Shown piece after piece: positions 25,224 to 32,704 of a stretch of DNA of 38,207 bases. The position numbers and the translations under genes are program-made. The notes under the pieces were generated by a model. It worked only from the letters and a program-made list of their open reading frames with translations. It searched no databases and had not been told where the DNA came from. Positions within the stretch are counted from its first letter, which is position 1. Each line of letters opens with the position of its first letter. This stretch comes from Micavibrio sp964400125 (GTDB lineage Bacteria; Pseudomonadota; Alphaproteobacteria; Micavibrionales; Micavibrionaceae). The stretch covers positions 1 through 38,207 of the forward strand of contig CAYNSR010000019.1 of NCBI GenBank assembly GCA_964400125.1, written 5' to 3'.

Positions 25224-26111
25224 TCACTCGGCGGGAGAAACGCTGCAATCCACCGGCATGGCCAGCAAGGACTGCCAGCGATTGGCCCAGCCATCCTCGT
25301 GATTGACTTCATCCACCATGCTCATGCGTACGCAACTGCTCCGGCCCATGGCGGAACGGAAACTTTCATACACGCCGGGCGGAACTGTTTCATCCCACGC
25401 GCCGAGGAAATGGTGCTGCGGGATATGCGCAACGTCGCGGGCGAAATCACGCGGGTTCAACGAACCCGGCATCTGCGGCAGGTTGTGATAGGTGTTCAAC
25501 AGCACATGATCGAGATTCCCGGCAACCGTGCGCAGGGACAAAACATCGTCCCGCTTGGCCGCCAGCATCGTCGCCACAGCCGCCCCGCCGGAATAGCCGA
25601 CAAGGTGGAAACCGCGCAGGTCGTAACGGCTCTTCAGCTTGTCGAGCACGGTATTCATCGACTGCATCGCCTCGAGCGAGAATCGGCGCTCCGTCCAGTA
25701 TTCCGGGGCGCATGGCGTTTTCGCCGCGACCATACCGCTGAACTGGCACGGACGGGAGACGTAAATCACGTTATCGCCAAGATCACGCGACGCCAGATGC
25801 AGCGCCACCGGATAATCCGGTGTCGGACTCCCGGGTGCCTTCGCGCCCCCCATCCAGGACTTGCCGTCCCCCTCGATATAGATAGTCGCCGGTTGCCCTT
25901 CGGCATAAACGCGCTCGAACACGGTAATGCTGAACGGGTCGGCACTGACCTGACGCTTGTGCAGATTGGCGGGAACGGCAATGCGGTTGGCCGCCTCCTC
26001 TTTCCAGAGATCGGGGATACTCCGCGCACATCCGGCGGTGCCGATCACGGCGACAAGGGCCGCCATCGTACAGGCCAGTTTTACGGTCTTGCGGAAACGG
26101 TACGGCATCAT
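25224..26111 (-). CDS. Alpha/beta-hydrolase-like lipoprotein
   Basis: A protein of about 295 aa. The N-terminus has a hydrophobic signal with a lipobox ending IGTAGC, so it should be lipid-anchored in the envelope. The body looks like an alpha/beta hydrolase: a strand and oxyanion segment (TIYIEGDGKSW), nucleophile elbow HLVGYSGGAA with its serine, a candidate acid (GAWDETVP) and a histidine near the C-terminus (VNHEDGW). The substrate is unknown; esterase or lipase activity is plausible. The start at 26111 is chosen over the upstream TTG at 26129. It converges on ctrA across a shared terminator, and tRNA-Thr lies upstream on the same strand. Confidence 0.75.
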   Translation of the reverse strand: MMPYRFRKTVKLACTMAALVAVIGTAGCARSIPDLWKEEAANRIAVPANLHKRQVSADPFSITVFERVYAEGQPATIYIEGDGKSWMGGAKAPGSPTPDYPVALHLASRDLGDNVIYVSRPCQFSGMVAAKTPCAPEYWTERRFSLEAMQSMNTVLDKLKSRYDLRGFHLVGYSGGAAVATMLAAKRDDVLSLRTVAGNLDHVLLNTYHNLPQMPGSLNPRDFARDVAHIPQHHFLGAWDETVPPGVYESFRSAMGRSSCVRMSMVDEVNHEDGWANRWQSLLAMPVDCSVSPAE

Positions 26112-26236
26112 TTTGAAAAACCCCGGCAAAAGAGTGAAAAAGCGTCTCCGGCACAGTGTAATGAAAAATGACCGGGTTTTCTACCTCTGCCTGTGACAGA
26201 AGGGGACAACGGATTTTCGGGGATGGAGGGCCAAAA

Positions 26237-26311
<75 letters not shown>

Positions 26312-26447
26312 ATCCTTAAAAGAAGTGCAAAAATCTCTATACCATTGAAACCCGGCTGTCCAGCCCGATTTAACCCCCGCTTTATCGGCTTCCGGGCATG
26401 AAATTGCTGGCGTCCCTCCCCGGCTTTGATTATAAAAACCCCGTATC

Positions 26448-26567
26448 ATGACCCAGAAAACGCAAAAAGAACGGCTGGCCGAAAAGCGGGCTGCGGCGCT
26501 ACGGGAAAACCTGAAGCGGCGCAAGGAAGCGCAAAACCCGGCCAGCATAAAGACGGAGAAGAAATGA
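26448..26567 (+). CDS. Small basic protein, 39 aa, coupled to dcd
   Basis: This short frame reads MTQKTQKERLAEKRAAALRE and continues with a run of basic residues, ending KTEKK. It is strongly charged and probably one long helix. Its stop overlaps the dcd start (ATGA), which points to translational coupling. I recall small basic frames of this type before dcd in related genomes, but cannot verify it here. Its function is unknown. A leader or ribosome-loading role for dcd is possible. Confidence 0.6.
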   Translation: MTQKTQKERLAEKRAAALRENLKRRKEAQNPASIKTEKK

Positions 26568-27196
26568 ACGCACCCCTGTCATCCGCCGCGCAGGCCCTTG
26601 AAGACACCCGAACGATGGCGGAACAGGCGGTCCCCGCCTTCCCCGGCATCATGCCCGACCACTGGATCAGGGAAATGGCACTCAACCATGGCATGATCGA
26701 CCCGTTCACGGAAAAGCTGAAGCGCGACGGGGTTATCTCCTACGGCCTGTCGTCTTATGGCTACGATGCACGGCTGGCCGACGAGTTCATGATTTTTACC
26801 AATATCGACAACGCCATTGTCGACCCGAAAGATTTTTCTGACAAAAGCTTCGTTCACCGCAAAACCGATGTCTGCGTCATCCCGCCGAACAGCTTTACCC
26901 TGTGCCGGACGATGGAATATTTCCGCATCCCGAAAGACACACTCGTCATCTGCCTCGGCAAAAGCACCTATGCGCGGTGCGGGTTGATCGTCAACGTCAC
27001 GCCGCTGGAACCGGGCTGGGAAGGGCATGTGACGCTCGAAATCTCCAACACCACCCCGTTGCCCGCCAAGGTCTATGCCAATGAAGGCATCTGCCAGTTC
27101 CTGTTTTTCAAAGGCTCAAGCGCCTGCGAAACCACCTACGCCGACCGCAGCGGGAAATATATGGGGCAAAAGGGTGTGACGTTGCCGCGGATGTAA
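26564..27196 (+). CDS. dcd: dCTP deaminase
   Basis: The enzyme deaminates dCTP to dUTP, supplying thymidylate synthesis. The family core is intact: SSYGYDARLADEF, LGKSTYARCGL, VTPLEPGWEGHVTLEISN (containing the catalytic glutamate) and the C-terminal GKYMGQKGVTLPRM lid. The protein is 210 aa. About 28 residues precede the point (IMPDHWI) where most family members begin, so MPDHWIRE at about 26651 is an alternative start. The ATGA overlap with the upstream 39-codon gene and a GGAG site favour 26564. Confidence 0.95.
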   Translation: MNAPLSSAAQALEDTRTMAEQAVPAFPGIMPDHWIREMALNHGMIDPFTEKLKRDGVISYGLSSYGYDARLADEFMIFTNIDNAIVDPKDFSDKSFVHRKTDVCVIPPNSFTLCRTMEYFRIPKDTLVICLGKSTYARCGLIVNVTPLEPGWEGHVTLEISNTTPLPAKVYANEGICQFLFFKGSSACETTYADRSGKYMGQKGVTLPRM

Positions 27197-27235
27197 CGTA
27201 AATATTAAATATGATGCCTATCAAGGAAAAGAGAA

Positions 27236-27514
27236 ATGAAAAACAATCTGTTAAGTTTTACTGCTAAAACAGTTCTGACTTTAGCATTCGGGGCTGCCGC
27301 CTTGGGAATTCACAATCACAGATACCCCGCTGAGTTTTATATTCGGGATTATCCGAGTCTATCAAAAAACGATGCGGAAGAATTACAGGCTTCTATCGGC
27401 GTAGAGAAAGCGGCTCATGGGATAGTCGCGGGGTTTCTATTTGCCAACATCATCTTCCCCGCGGGACAGTTTAGAAAAACCAAAGACACAAAACCCACAG
27501 CACATCCAAGCTGA
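27236..27514 (+). CDS. Small hypothetical membrane protein, 92 aa
   Basis: The protein has an N-terminal hydrophobic segment (about 10-25, TVLTLAFGAAALGI) and a second one (about 62-78, HGIVAGFLFANIIFP), with a polar tail. The family is not recognised. A purine-rich site (AAGGAAAAGAGA) precedes the start. Its stop codon lies directly against the beginning of the DUF559 remnant, in the same frame, so the natural C-terminus may have been altered by the event that placed that remnant here. Base composition is more AT-rich than in the neighbouring genes. Confidence 0.55.
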   Translation: MKNNLLSFTAKTVLTLAFGAAALGIHNHRYPAEFYIRDYPSLSKNDAEELQASIGVEKAAHGIVAGFLFANIIFPAGQFRKTKDTKPTAHPS

Positions 27515-27785
27515 AGAAAAACCGCCTTCGCCCGCGACCTCAGAAACAACCCGACAGATGCCGAAAAGAGACTCTGGTCATACTTGAGGGCCGACCAACT
27601 CAGCGTCCGCTTCCGCAGCCGGGCTGATTATTGAACTGGATGGCGGACAACACGCGGGCCAGTCCACCTATGACAAAAAAAGAACTGCATTTTTTGAAGA
27701 ACAGGGTTATAAAACCCTTCGCTTCTGGAACAATGATGTTTTGAGCAATATCGAGGATGTTATGGCCGTAATCACTGAAAATTTA
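27515..27785 (+). pseudogene. DUF559 endonuclease-like remnant with internal deletion
   Basis: The first part reads ARDLRNNPTDAEKRLWSYLR and then VRFRS, the N-terminal half of DUF559 (Vsr-like) proteins. The second part, in another frame from about 27620, reads LIIELDGGQHAGQSTYDKKR, then FFEEQGYKTLRFWNNDV and LSNIEDVMAVI, the C-terminal half. The segment normally between them (the RxQxPIGxYIVDFVC region) is missing and the frame shifts at the joint. No start codon is present at the left end. The C-terminal part continues in frame into murA. Confidence 0.8.
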
Positions 27786-29117
27786 TCATCCCTCTCCCCT
27801 GCTCCCTCTCCCAAAGGCAGAGGGGCGGATATCGCCATCAAATCCGGCTCCGACCTGATCCGGATCAAGGGCGGCAAGCGTTTAGAAGGTACAATTGACA
27901 TCAGCGGCGCAAAGAACGCAGCCCTGCCCCTGATGTGCGCGGCGCTCCTCACCGATGAACCGATGCGATTCACCAATATGCCGAACACGCTGCGCGATAT
28001 CCGTACGCTGATCTCCGTACTGGAAGGGTTTGGTTGCATCATCACCACGGGACAAAATGGCGAGATGGTTATTCGCGCCGAACAAATCACCGACAACCAT
28101 GCTGATTACGAACTGGTCCGCCAGATGCGGGCCAGCATCCTTGTCCTTGGCCCTGTTCTGGCGCGCACGGGCGCGGCGGAAGTATCCTTGCCCGGCGGCT
28201 GCGCTATCGGCACGCGGCCCATCGACCTGCATTTGATGGGGCTTGAGGCCATGGGCGCAAAAATCGACCTTCAGGACGGGTATGTCCGCGCCAGCGCGCC
28301 AGACGGATTGAAGGGCGCGGACATTACATTTCCCAAAGTATCCGTCGGGGCTACCGAAAACATCATGATGGCGGCCACATTGGCCAAGGGCACGACAACC
28401 CTTTTCAATGCCGCGATGGAGCCGGAAATCATCGATCTTGGCGAATGCCTGATGGCGATGGGCGCAAAAATCGAAGGCCTCGGCACCCCTGAAATCAAAA
28501 TCACGGGCGTTGAAAAACTGCATGGCTGTATGCACAGCGTCATTCCAGACAGAATCGAAACCGGTACCTTCATGATTGCCGTCGCCTTGACGGGCGGCAC
28601 ATTGCGCCTGAAAAATGCGCAAATGAAATACTTGAGCGCATTGATCGGGCCGTTGAAGGCCGCAGGTGTTTCCTTTGACGACGACAACGGCGACGTTATC
28701 GTCCACCGCAACGGCAAACCGCTGGTCGGCACCGACATCATGACGGAACCTTATCCGGGTTTTCCTACCGATCTTCAGGCACAGTTCATGACAATGCTGA
28801 CCCAGTGTGAAGGGGCAGGCATGGTGACAGAAACCATTTTTGAAAACCGCTTCATGCATGTGCCGGAACTCTGCCGCATGGGCGCAAACATCACCGTTCA
28901 GGGAAATTCCGCAATTGTGCGCGGGGTCAAGAAACTGAAAGGCGCCGATGTGATGGCGACGGATTTACGCGCATCGGTCGCGCTTGTTCTGGCCGGTCTG
29001 ATGGCGGAAGGAACCACAACCGTCCACCGCATCTATCACCTTGACCGCGGTTATGAGAATCTGGTCGAAAAACTTCAGGCCTGCGGCGCGGAAATTGAAA
29101 GAATACAAGACAGGTAG
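27762..29117 (+). CDS. murA: UDP-N-acetylglucosamine 1-carboxyvinyltransferase
   Basis: The enzyme transfers enolpyruvate from PEP to UDP-GlcNAc, the first committed step of peptidoglycan synthesis. The catalytic cysteine lies in PGGCAIGTRPID. The usual N-terminal block LIRIKGGKRLEGTIDISGAKNAA and C-terminal RASVALVLAGLMAEG are present, and length is normal from that block on. The N-terminus is odd: no start codon lies between the end of the DUF559 remnant and the SDLIRIKGG block, so translation appears to begin at 27762 (MAVITENL) or TTG 27741. That adds about 28 residues from the endonuclease remnant and a palindromic repeat (SPAPSPKGRGA). The exact start is uncertain. Confidence 0.93.
   Translation: MAVITENLSSLSPAPSPKGRGADIAIKSGSDLIRIKGGKRLEGTIDISGAKNAALPLMCAALLTDEPMRFTNMPNTLRDIRTLISVLEGFGCIITTGQNGEMVIRAEQITDNHADYELVRQMRASILVLGPVLARTGAAEVSLPGGCAIGTRPIDLHLMGLEAMGAKIDLQDGYVRASAPDGLKGADITFPKVSVGATENIMMAATLAKGTTTLFNAAMEPEIIDLGECLMAMGAKIEGLGTPEIKITGVEKLHGCMHSVIPDRIETGTFMIAVALTGGTLRLKNAQMKYLSALIGPLKAAGVSFDDDNGDVIVHRNGKPLVGTDIMTEPYPGFPTDLQAQFMTMLTQCEGAGMVTETIFENRFMHVPELCRMGANITVQGNSAIVRGVKKLKGADVMATDLRASVALVLAGLMAEGTTTVHRIYHLDRGYENLVEKLQACGAEIERIQDR
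27783..27825. repeat. Palindromic repeat unit read in frame at the 5' end of murA
   Basis: The CCCCTG/CCCTCTCCC and GGCAGAGGGG tracts resemble the CCCTCTCCC-type repeat at 35904-35970. It is translated as SPAPSPKGRGA within the murA N-terminal extension. The repeat probably came with the DUF559 remnant, whose relatives often end in such a sequence. Confidence 0.5.
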
Positions 29118-29130
29118 ACGATGACCCCAT

Positions 29131-29189
29131 CTCCCCCCTTGCTCGCTTTGCTCGCCTCCCCCCGCAAGCGGGGGGATAAGAGGGGGGAG
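29131..29189. terminator. GC-rich palindrome after murA
   Basis: The inner arms CCCCCCGC-AA-GCGGGGGG form a perfect 8-bp stem. Outer arms CTCCCCCC and GGGGGGAG extend it imperfectly. It lies 13 bases after the murA stop and 14 bases before the UPF0262 start. It may terminate murA, act as a processing site, or belong to an intergenic repeat family. The right arm contains the only G-rich stretch upstream of the next gene. Confidence 0.5.
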
Positions 29190-29203
29190 CAAAATACAGT
29201 ATT

Positions 29204-29701
29204 ATGACCCGCTCTAACATCCGCCGCATCACACTTGACCAAAGAACCTTATCGCCCATGATGGCGCAAGAGGCCGACCGCGCCGTCCATGATCTCTGCC
29301 AAGAGGCGGCCTTTGCCCCCGCAAACGCGCCAGCCCCCATCTCCTATAATCTTAAGCTGGGCATTCATGATGGCCGCCTTGTAATGGAAATGACGGGCGC
29401 GGATGGCACGTCCCTGCCCGCGCTGATCCTGTCGATCAAACCCTATACCCGCCTGATCCGGGATTATTTTATGATGATCGAAAGCTATGAAACCCTGCGC
29501 CGGACGGGAACAGGTTGCCAGCTTGAACCCGTCGATATGGCCCGCCGGGCCCTTCATAACGAGGGCGCCGATTTGCTGATGGAACGACTTTCCGGGAAAA
29601 TCACACTGGACCACCCCACCGCCCGGCGGCTGTTTACCCTGATCTGCGCTCTTTGGCACCGTCATCCTAGCGCGACTAGGGATAACGCAGAAAGAAATTA
29701 A
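29204..29701 (+). CDS. UPF0262 family protein
   Basis: A 165-aa protein matching the alphaproteobacterial UPF0262 family. Its core motifs are IKPYTRLIRDYFMMIESY, ARRALHNEGADLLMERLSGKI and TARRLFTLICALW. No biochemical function is known. The family commonly sits next to infA and maf, as here. The start at 29204 lacks a well-placed ribosome binding site. The 3' end overlaps the convergent gene at 29698 by four bases. Confidence 0.9.
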   Translation: MTRSNIRRITLDQRTLSPMMAQEADRAVHDLCQEAAFAPANAPAPISYNLKLGIHDGRLVMEMTGADGTSLPALILSIKPYTRLIRDYFMMIESYETLRRTGTGCQLEPVDMARRALHNEGADLLMERLSGKITLDHPTARRLFTLICALWHRHPSATRDNAERN

Positions 29702-29970
29702 GGCTCTTGGGACGGTCCTTTTGGTGTCTTTGCTTTATGATCAGCAAGCTTTTGCTCACCATGCTGCCGCAATAACAGTCCAAGAGCTACGCTCCAAACT
29801 ACAATAGGTGCAGGAGACAACGTGGCCACAGAAAGCAGCGCCAGAGCACCAGAACCAATCGTTCCAAATTTTTTGAGGGGTGTCATTGACGGGAACTCTT
29901 TAGCGCCTTCGTAAACTTCCTTGGCACAACGGTTAAACACCGCGCCCCATGATGTGGCCTGTTCAGACAT
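29698..29970 (-). CDS. Hypothetical small membrane protein, 90 aa
   Basis: One long hydrophobic stretch (about residues 38-68, GTIGSGALALLSVATLSPAPIVVWSVALGLLL) is flanked by polar ends, so one or two membrane passes are likely. An AAGGGA site lies about 11 bases before the start. No family is recognised. It is inserted between UPF0262 and infA on the opposite strand, interrupting an otherwise collinear group. Confidence 0.6.
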   Translation of the reverse strand: MSEQATSWGAVFNRCAKEVYEGAKEFPSMTPLKKFGTIGSGALALLSVATLSPAPIVVWSVALGLLLRQHGEQKLADHKAKTPKGPSQEP

Positions 29971-30114
29971 AACAACTTGTTCCCTTGTTTTATAAATGTG
30001 GCAAAACCTTAAAAAATTTAATTACTTATGTCAACAAAAATCATGGAATTGCTTTCCTACCCACTTCTGTGTAAACAAACACCTGAAATAACTTAAGGAA
30101 TTGGTTGACCCCGT

Positions 30115-30333
30115 ATGTCAAAAGAAGACCTGATGGAATTTAAGGGCGTTGTCTCGGAGATTCTCCCCAATGCCATGTTCCGCGTAACACTCGAAAACGG
30201 CCACGAAGTTCTGGCGCACACCGCCGGAAAGATGCGCAAGAACCGCATTCGCGTTCTGGCTGGCGATACCGTTATCGTTGAAATGACGCCGTACGACCTG
30301 TCTAAGGGCCGTATTATTTTCCGTGAAAAATAG
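30115..30333 (+). CDS. infA: Translation initiation factor IF-1
   Basis: A 72-aa OB-fold protein. MEFKGVVSEILPNAMFRVTLENGHEVLAHTAGKMRKNRIR and the closing LSKGRIIFREK are canonical. IF-1 binds the ribosomal A site during initiation. It overlaps maf (the maf GTG start lies inside its 3' end), so infA, maf and rng are one coupled unit. Confidence 0.98.
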   Translation: MSKEDLMEFKGVVSEILPNAMFRVTLENGHEVLAHTAGKMRKNRIRVLAGDTVIVEMTPYDLSKGRIIFREK

Positions 30334-30907
30334 ACTTGTTCTGGCCTCGGCTTCGCCGCGTCGGCTTGATCTGCTCAAACAGATCGGAATCGTTCCCGAT
30401 CAGGTGATCCCCGCCGATATTGATGAAACAGCCCGCAAGAATGAGCTGCCCCGTGACTATGCCCTGCGCATGGCAATAGAAAAAGCGCAAGCTGTAAAAG
30501 TGGAAGGACACTTTATCCTCGCCGCCGACACGGTCGTCGCCGTTGGCCGCCGCATCCTGCCCAAGGCGGAAACTGAACAGCAGGCGCGGGAATGCCTTGG
30601 TCTTCTTTCGGGCCGCCGCCACATTGTTTACAATGGCATTGCCATCATCACCCCGTCCGGCGCTTTGAAAACCCGCCTTTGCGACACCGCCGTTCGGTTC
30701 CGCCGCCTGACACCCGCCGATATTGACGCCTATGTCGCCTCCGGCGAATGGGAAGGCAAGGCCGGAGGTTATGGGATACAGGGCGTGGCTGCGGGTTTTA
30801 TCCCGTTTATCGGCGGCTCTTACGCGACAGTGGTCGGCCTGTCCCTATATGATACTATGCAGATTCTGAAAGGGGCCGGGTTTTGGGCAAGTCAGTCGAT
30901 ATCCTGA
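30323..30907 (+). CDS. Maf family nucleotide pyrophosphatase
   Basis: A 194-aa nucleoside triphosphate pyrophosphatase of the Maf/YhdE/YceF group. It has the N-terminal LVLASASPRRLDLL, the central AADTVVAVGRRILPK and the C-terminal GGYGIQG motif. These enzymes hydrolyse dTTP/UTP or modified nucleotides; which one cannot be told here. Translation starts at GTG 30323, inside the infA 3' end. The last codons overlap the rng start, so expression is coupled on both sides. Confidence 0.93.
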   Translation: MKNRLVLASASPRRLDLLKQIGIVPDQVIPADIDETARKNELPRDYALRMAIEKAQAVKVEGHFILAADTVVAVGRRILPKAETEQQARECLGLLSGRRHIVYNGIAIITPSGALKTRLCDTAVRFRRLTPADIDAYVASGEWEGKAGGYGIQGVAAGFIPFIGGSYATVVGLSLYDTMQILKGAGFWASQSIS

Positions 30908-32127
30908 TCGAAGAAATGGATGAGAGTCTGTGGGCGGCGGCTGTGGAGAATGGCCGCATGTGCGGGCTTGAGGTCGATCCCCCGGATGAGGAAGTACGCT
31001 GGGGGTCGGTTTACTGGGCGCGGGTTTTTCGCATCGATACGGCGATGGATGCCGCTTTCGTCGATCTTGACGGCGTCAACAAGGGAATCCTGAATTGCGG
31101 TGACGTCTATGTGAAAAACGCCGACGGCGTCATGACACGGGGCGGCAATATCGCCATCGGAAAACTGCTCCGCCCCGGACAAATGATCGCCGTGCAAGCC
31201 AAAAGCGGCTACCTGCCCAGCGACGACGACGACGAATCCCCGTTCAGCGAAGATAAAATCCCGACCGTCAGCATGAATGTCGCCCTCAATGGCCGGTTTC
31301 TGATCTACACGCCGAACGCGCCGGAAAACCGCGTTTCCCAGCGCATCCGCAATAAAAAACTCCGCGCCGACCTGATGGCAATGCTCGACGCGCTGGAGGA
31401 AGTGCGCGGCATGATCCTCCGTGCCGCCGCCGCCTACACCCAGACCGATGTGCTGATCCGCGAATCGCGCATTTTAAAATCCATCTGGGAGCAGTTGCAG
31501 CCGCATTTCGAAGGGGAAGAACCCGCCCTGATTATGGAGGGGCAAGACGCCCTGCAACGTATGCTATCCGATTTCGCCGGAAAGCATATTGGCCGCATCG
31601 AAGTCGTCACCATGGATCATTACCAGCAGGTCGAAGAATGGTGTGAAATTTTTGCCCCCGATCTCGTCACCAAAATCACGCCCGTGGAAATCAAGGACCC
31701 CGAAGCAGGTCTGGCGCTGCTCGAACATCGCGACCTGATGGGCCAGATCGAGGAATTGTTCCAGCCCTACGCCGTCCTTCCCGGCGGCGGCAGCATTATC
31801 ATCGAACAAACGGCCGCCCTGACCGCAATCGACGTCAATACCGGCGGCGACAAACGCGGGCGTCTGGCCGTCAACATTGAGGCCGCCGAAGAAATCGCCC
31901 GGCAGATCCGCCTGCGCAATCTCGGCGGCATGATCGTCATCGATTTTCTGAAGATGCGCAGCAAGGACGACGAAACCGCCCTCCTCAAAGCCTTCGAGGA
32001 ACACATCATGGACGACCCCTGCACGGTGCAGATCCACGGCGCATCCCCCCTTGGCCTCACAGAAATCACCCGCGCCCGCCGCACCCCGGCACTGGCCGAC
32101 CGCTTCGAAAGCATTTTCGAGGAGTAA
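30883..32127 (+). CDS. rng: Ribonuclease E/G family endoribonuclease
   Basis: A 414-aa RNase E/G family protein. An S1-like N-terminal domain (VYWARVFRIDTAMDAAFVDLDG) is followed by the DNase I-like catalytic domain with TAIDVNTGGDKRGRL and GGMIVIDFLKM, which hold the magnesium-binding aspartates. LTEITRARR closes the conserved part. It is compact, without the RNase E scaffold, so RNase G is the better name. It probably trims rRNA and degrades mRNA. The start is TTG at 30883, supported by AAAGGGG and overlapping maf. The zinc-finger gene yacG, often found between rng and tRNA-Phe, is not seen. Confidence 0.9.
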   Translation: MGKSVDILIEEMDESLWAAAVENGRMCGLEVDPPDEEVRWGSVYWARVFRIDTAMDAAFVDLDGVNKGILNCGDVYVKNADGVMTRGGNIAIGKLLRPGQMIAVQAKSGYLPSDDDDESPFSEDKIPTVSMNVALNGRFLIYTPNAPENRVSQRIRNKKLRADLMAMLDALEEVRGMILRAAAAYTQTDVLIRESRILKSIWEQLQPHFEGEEPALIMEGQDALQRMLSDFAGKHIGRIEVVTMDHYQQVEEWCEIFAPDLVTKITPVEIKDPEAGLALLEHRDLMGQIEELFQPYAVLPGGGSIIIEQTAALTAIDVNTGGDKRGRLAVNIEAAEEIARQIRLRNLGGMIVIDFLKMRSKDDETALLKAFEEHIMDDPCTVQIHGASPLGLTEITRARRTPALADRFESIFEE

Positions 32128-32242
32128 ATCCGGCCCCAAAATACCCCGGAAACGCCGTAATTCCTGCCCCCGCAACAGCCCCGCACAAGGGGACTGGACA
32201 AGCCCCCCCGGTTTCCTTATAAACCCCCTATTCCGTCAGAGT

Positions 32243-32318
32243 GGCCATGTAGCTCAGTCGGTAGAGCAGACGACTGAAAATCGTCGTGTCGGTGGTTCGA
32301 TTCCGCCCATGGCCACCA
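32243..32318 (+). tRNA. tRNA-Phe (anticodon GAA)
   Basis: A full cloverleaf with acceptor GGCCATG/CATGGCC, anticodon loop CTGAAAA on a GACGA/TCGTC stem (anticodon GAA), T arm GGTGG-TTCGATT-CCGCC, and encoded CCA at 32316-32318. It closes the infA-maf-rng group, a common alphaproteobacterial order. Confidence 0.97.
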
Positions 32319-32338
32319 TTTTTCAGCAGGAGAAAACA

Positions 32339-32698
32339 GTGGAAGAAAGCATCTTGCAAGAGGACTATTACAAGACCCTTGTTGCCGCTTTGGCCGACGG
32401 AGGAGCTCCTGACATGGGTCATCCAAGGATTGAAGCTATGTTGAAAACGCATATAGCATTGCTGGCCACGGATTCTGAATACGAAAGAATATTCACGGAA
32501 TATGCCGCCATCGGACAGTCACCGTCGTCCATAAAAATACGAGAAAAATTTCAGGCCGCCGCAGAACAGAAAAACGATGTGCTGAGTACGCTTCATGCTG
32601 CATGGATTGCTGTCAGACACCTGCCAACGCTTATGCAGATGAAACGGTTTGAAGATCGGTTGTGGGGCAAAGCCGCAAAGCGTCTGAACCCGGAATAA
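32339..32698 (+). CDS. Hypothetical helical protein, 119 aa
   Basis: The protein is acidic at the start and mostly alpha-helical, without signal or membrane segments. The family is not recognised. The frame is open far upstream through tRNA-Phe, but the start is set at GTG 32339 because an AGGAG site lies seven bases before it and the tRNA cannot be coding. ATG at 32309 lies within the tRNA and is unlikely. It ends six bases before the convergent glpK. Confidence 0.65.
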   Translation: MEESILQEDYYKTLVAALADGGAPDMGHPRIEAMLKTHIALLATDSEYERIFTEYAAIGQSPSSIKIREKFQAAAEQKNDVLSTLHAAWIAVRHLPTLMQMKRFEDRLWGKAAKRLNPE

Positions 32699-32704
32699 AA
32701 AAAC

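Noticed and set aside
24371..25312. A long minus-strand frame across ctrA
   Set aside because: It is antisense to ctrA and crosses the strong bidirectional terminator at 25175-25203.
32051..32338. An N-terminal extension of the 119-aa protein through tRNA-Phe
   Set aside because: The frame overlaps rng and tRNA-Phe and has no family similarity; a strong AGGAG site favours GTG 32339.
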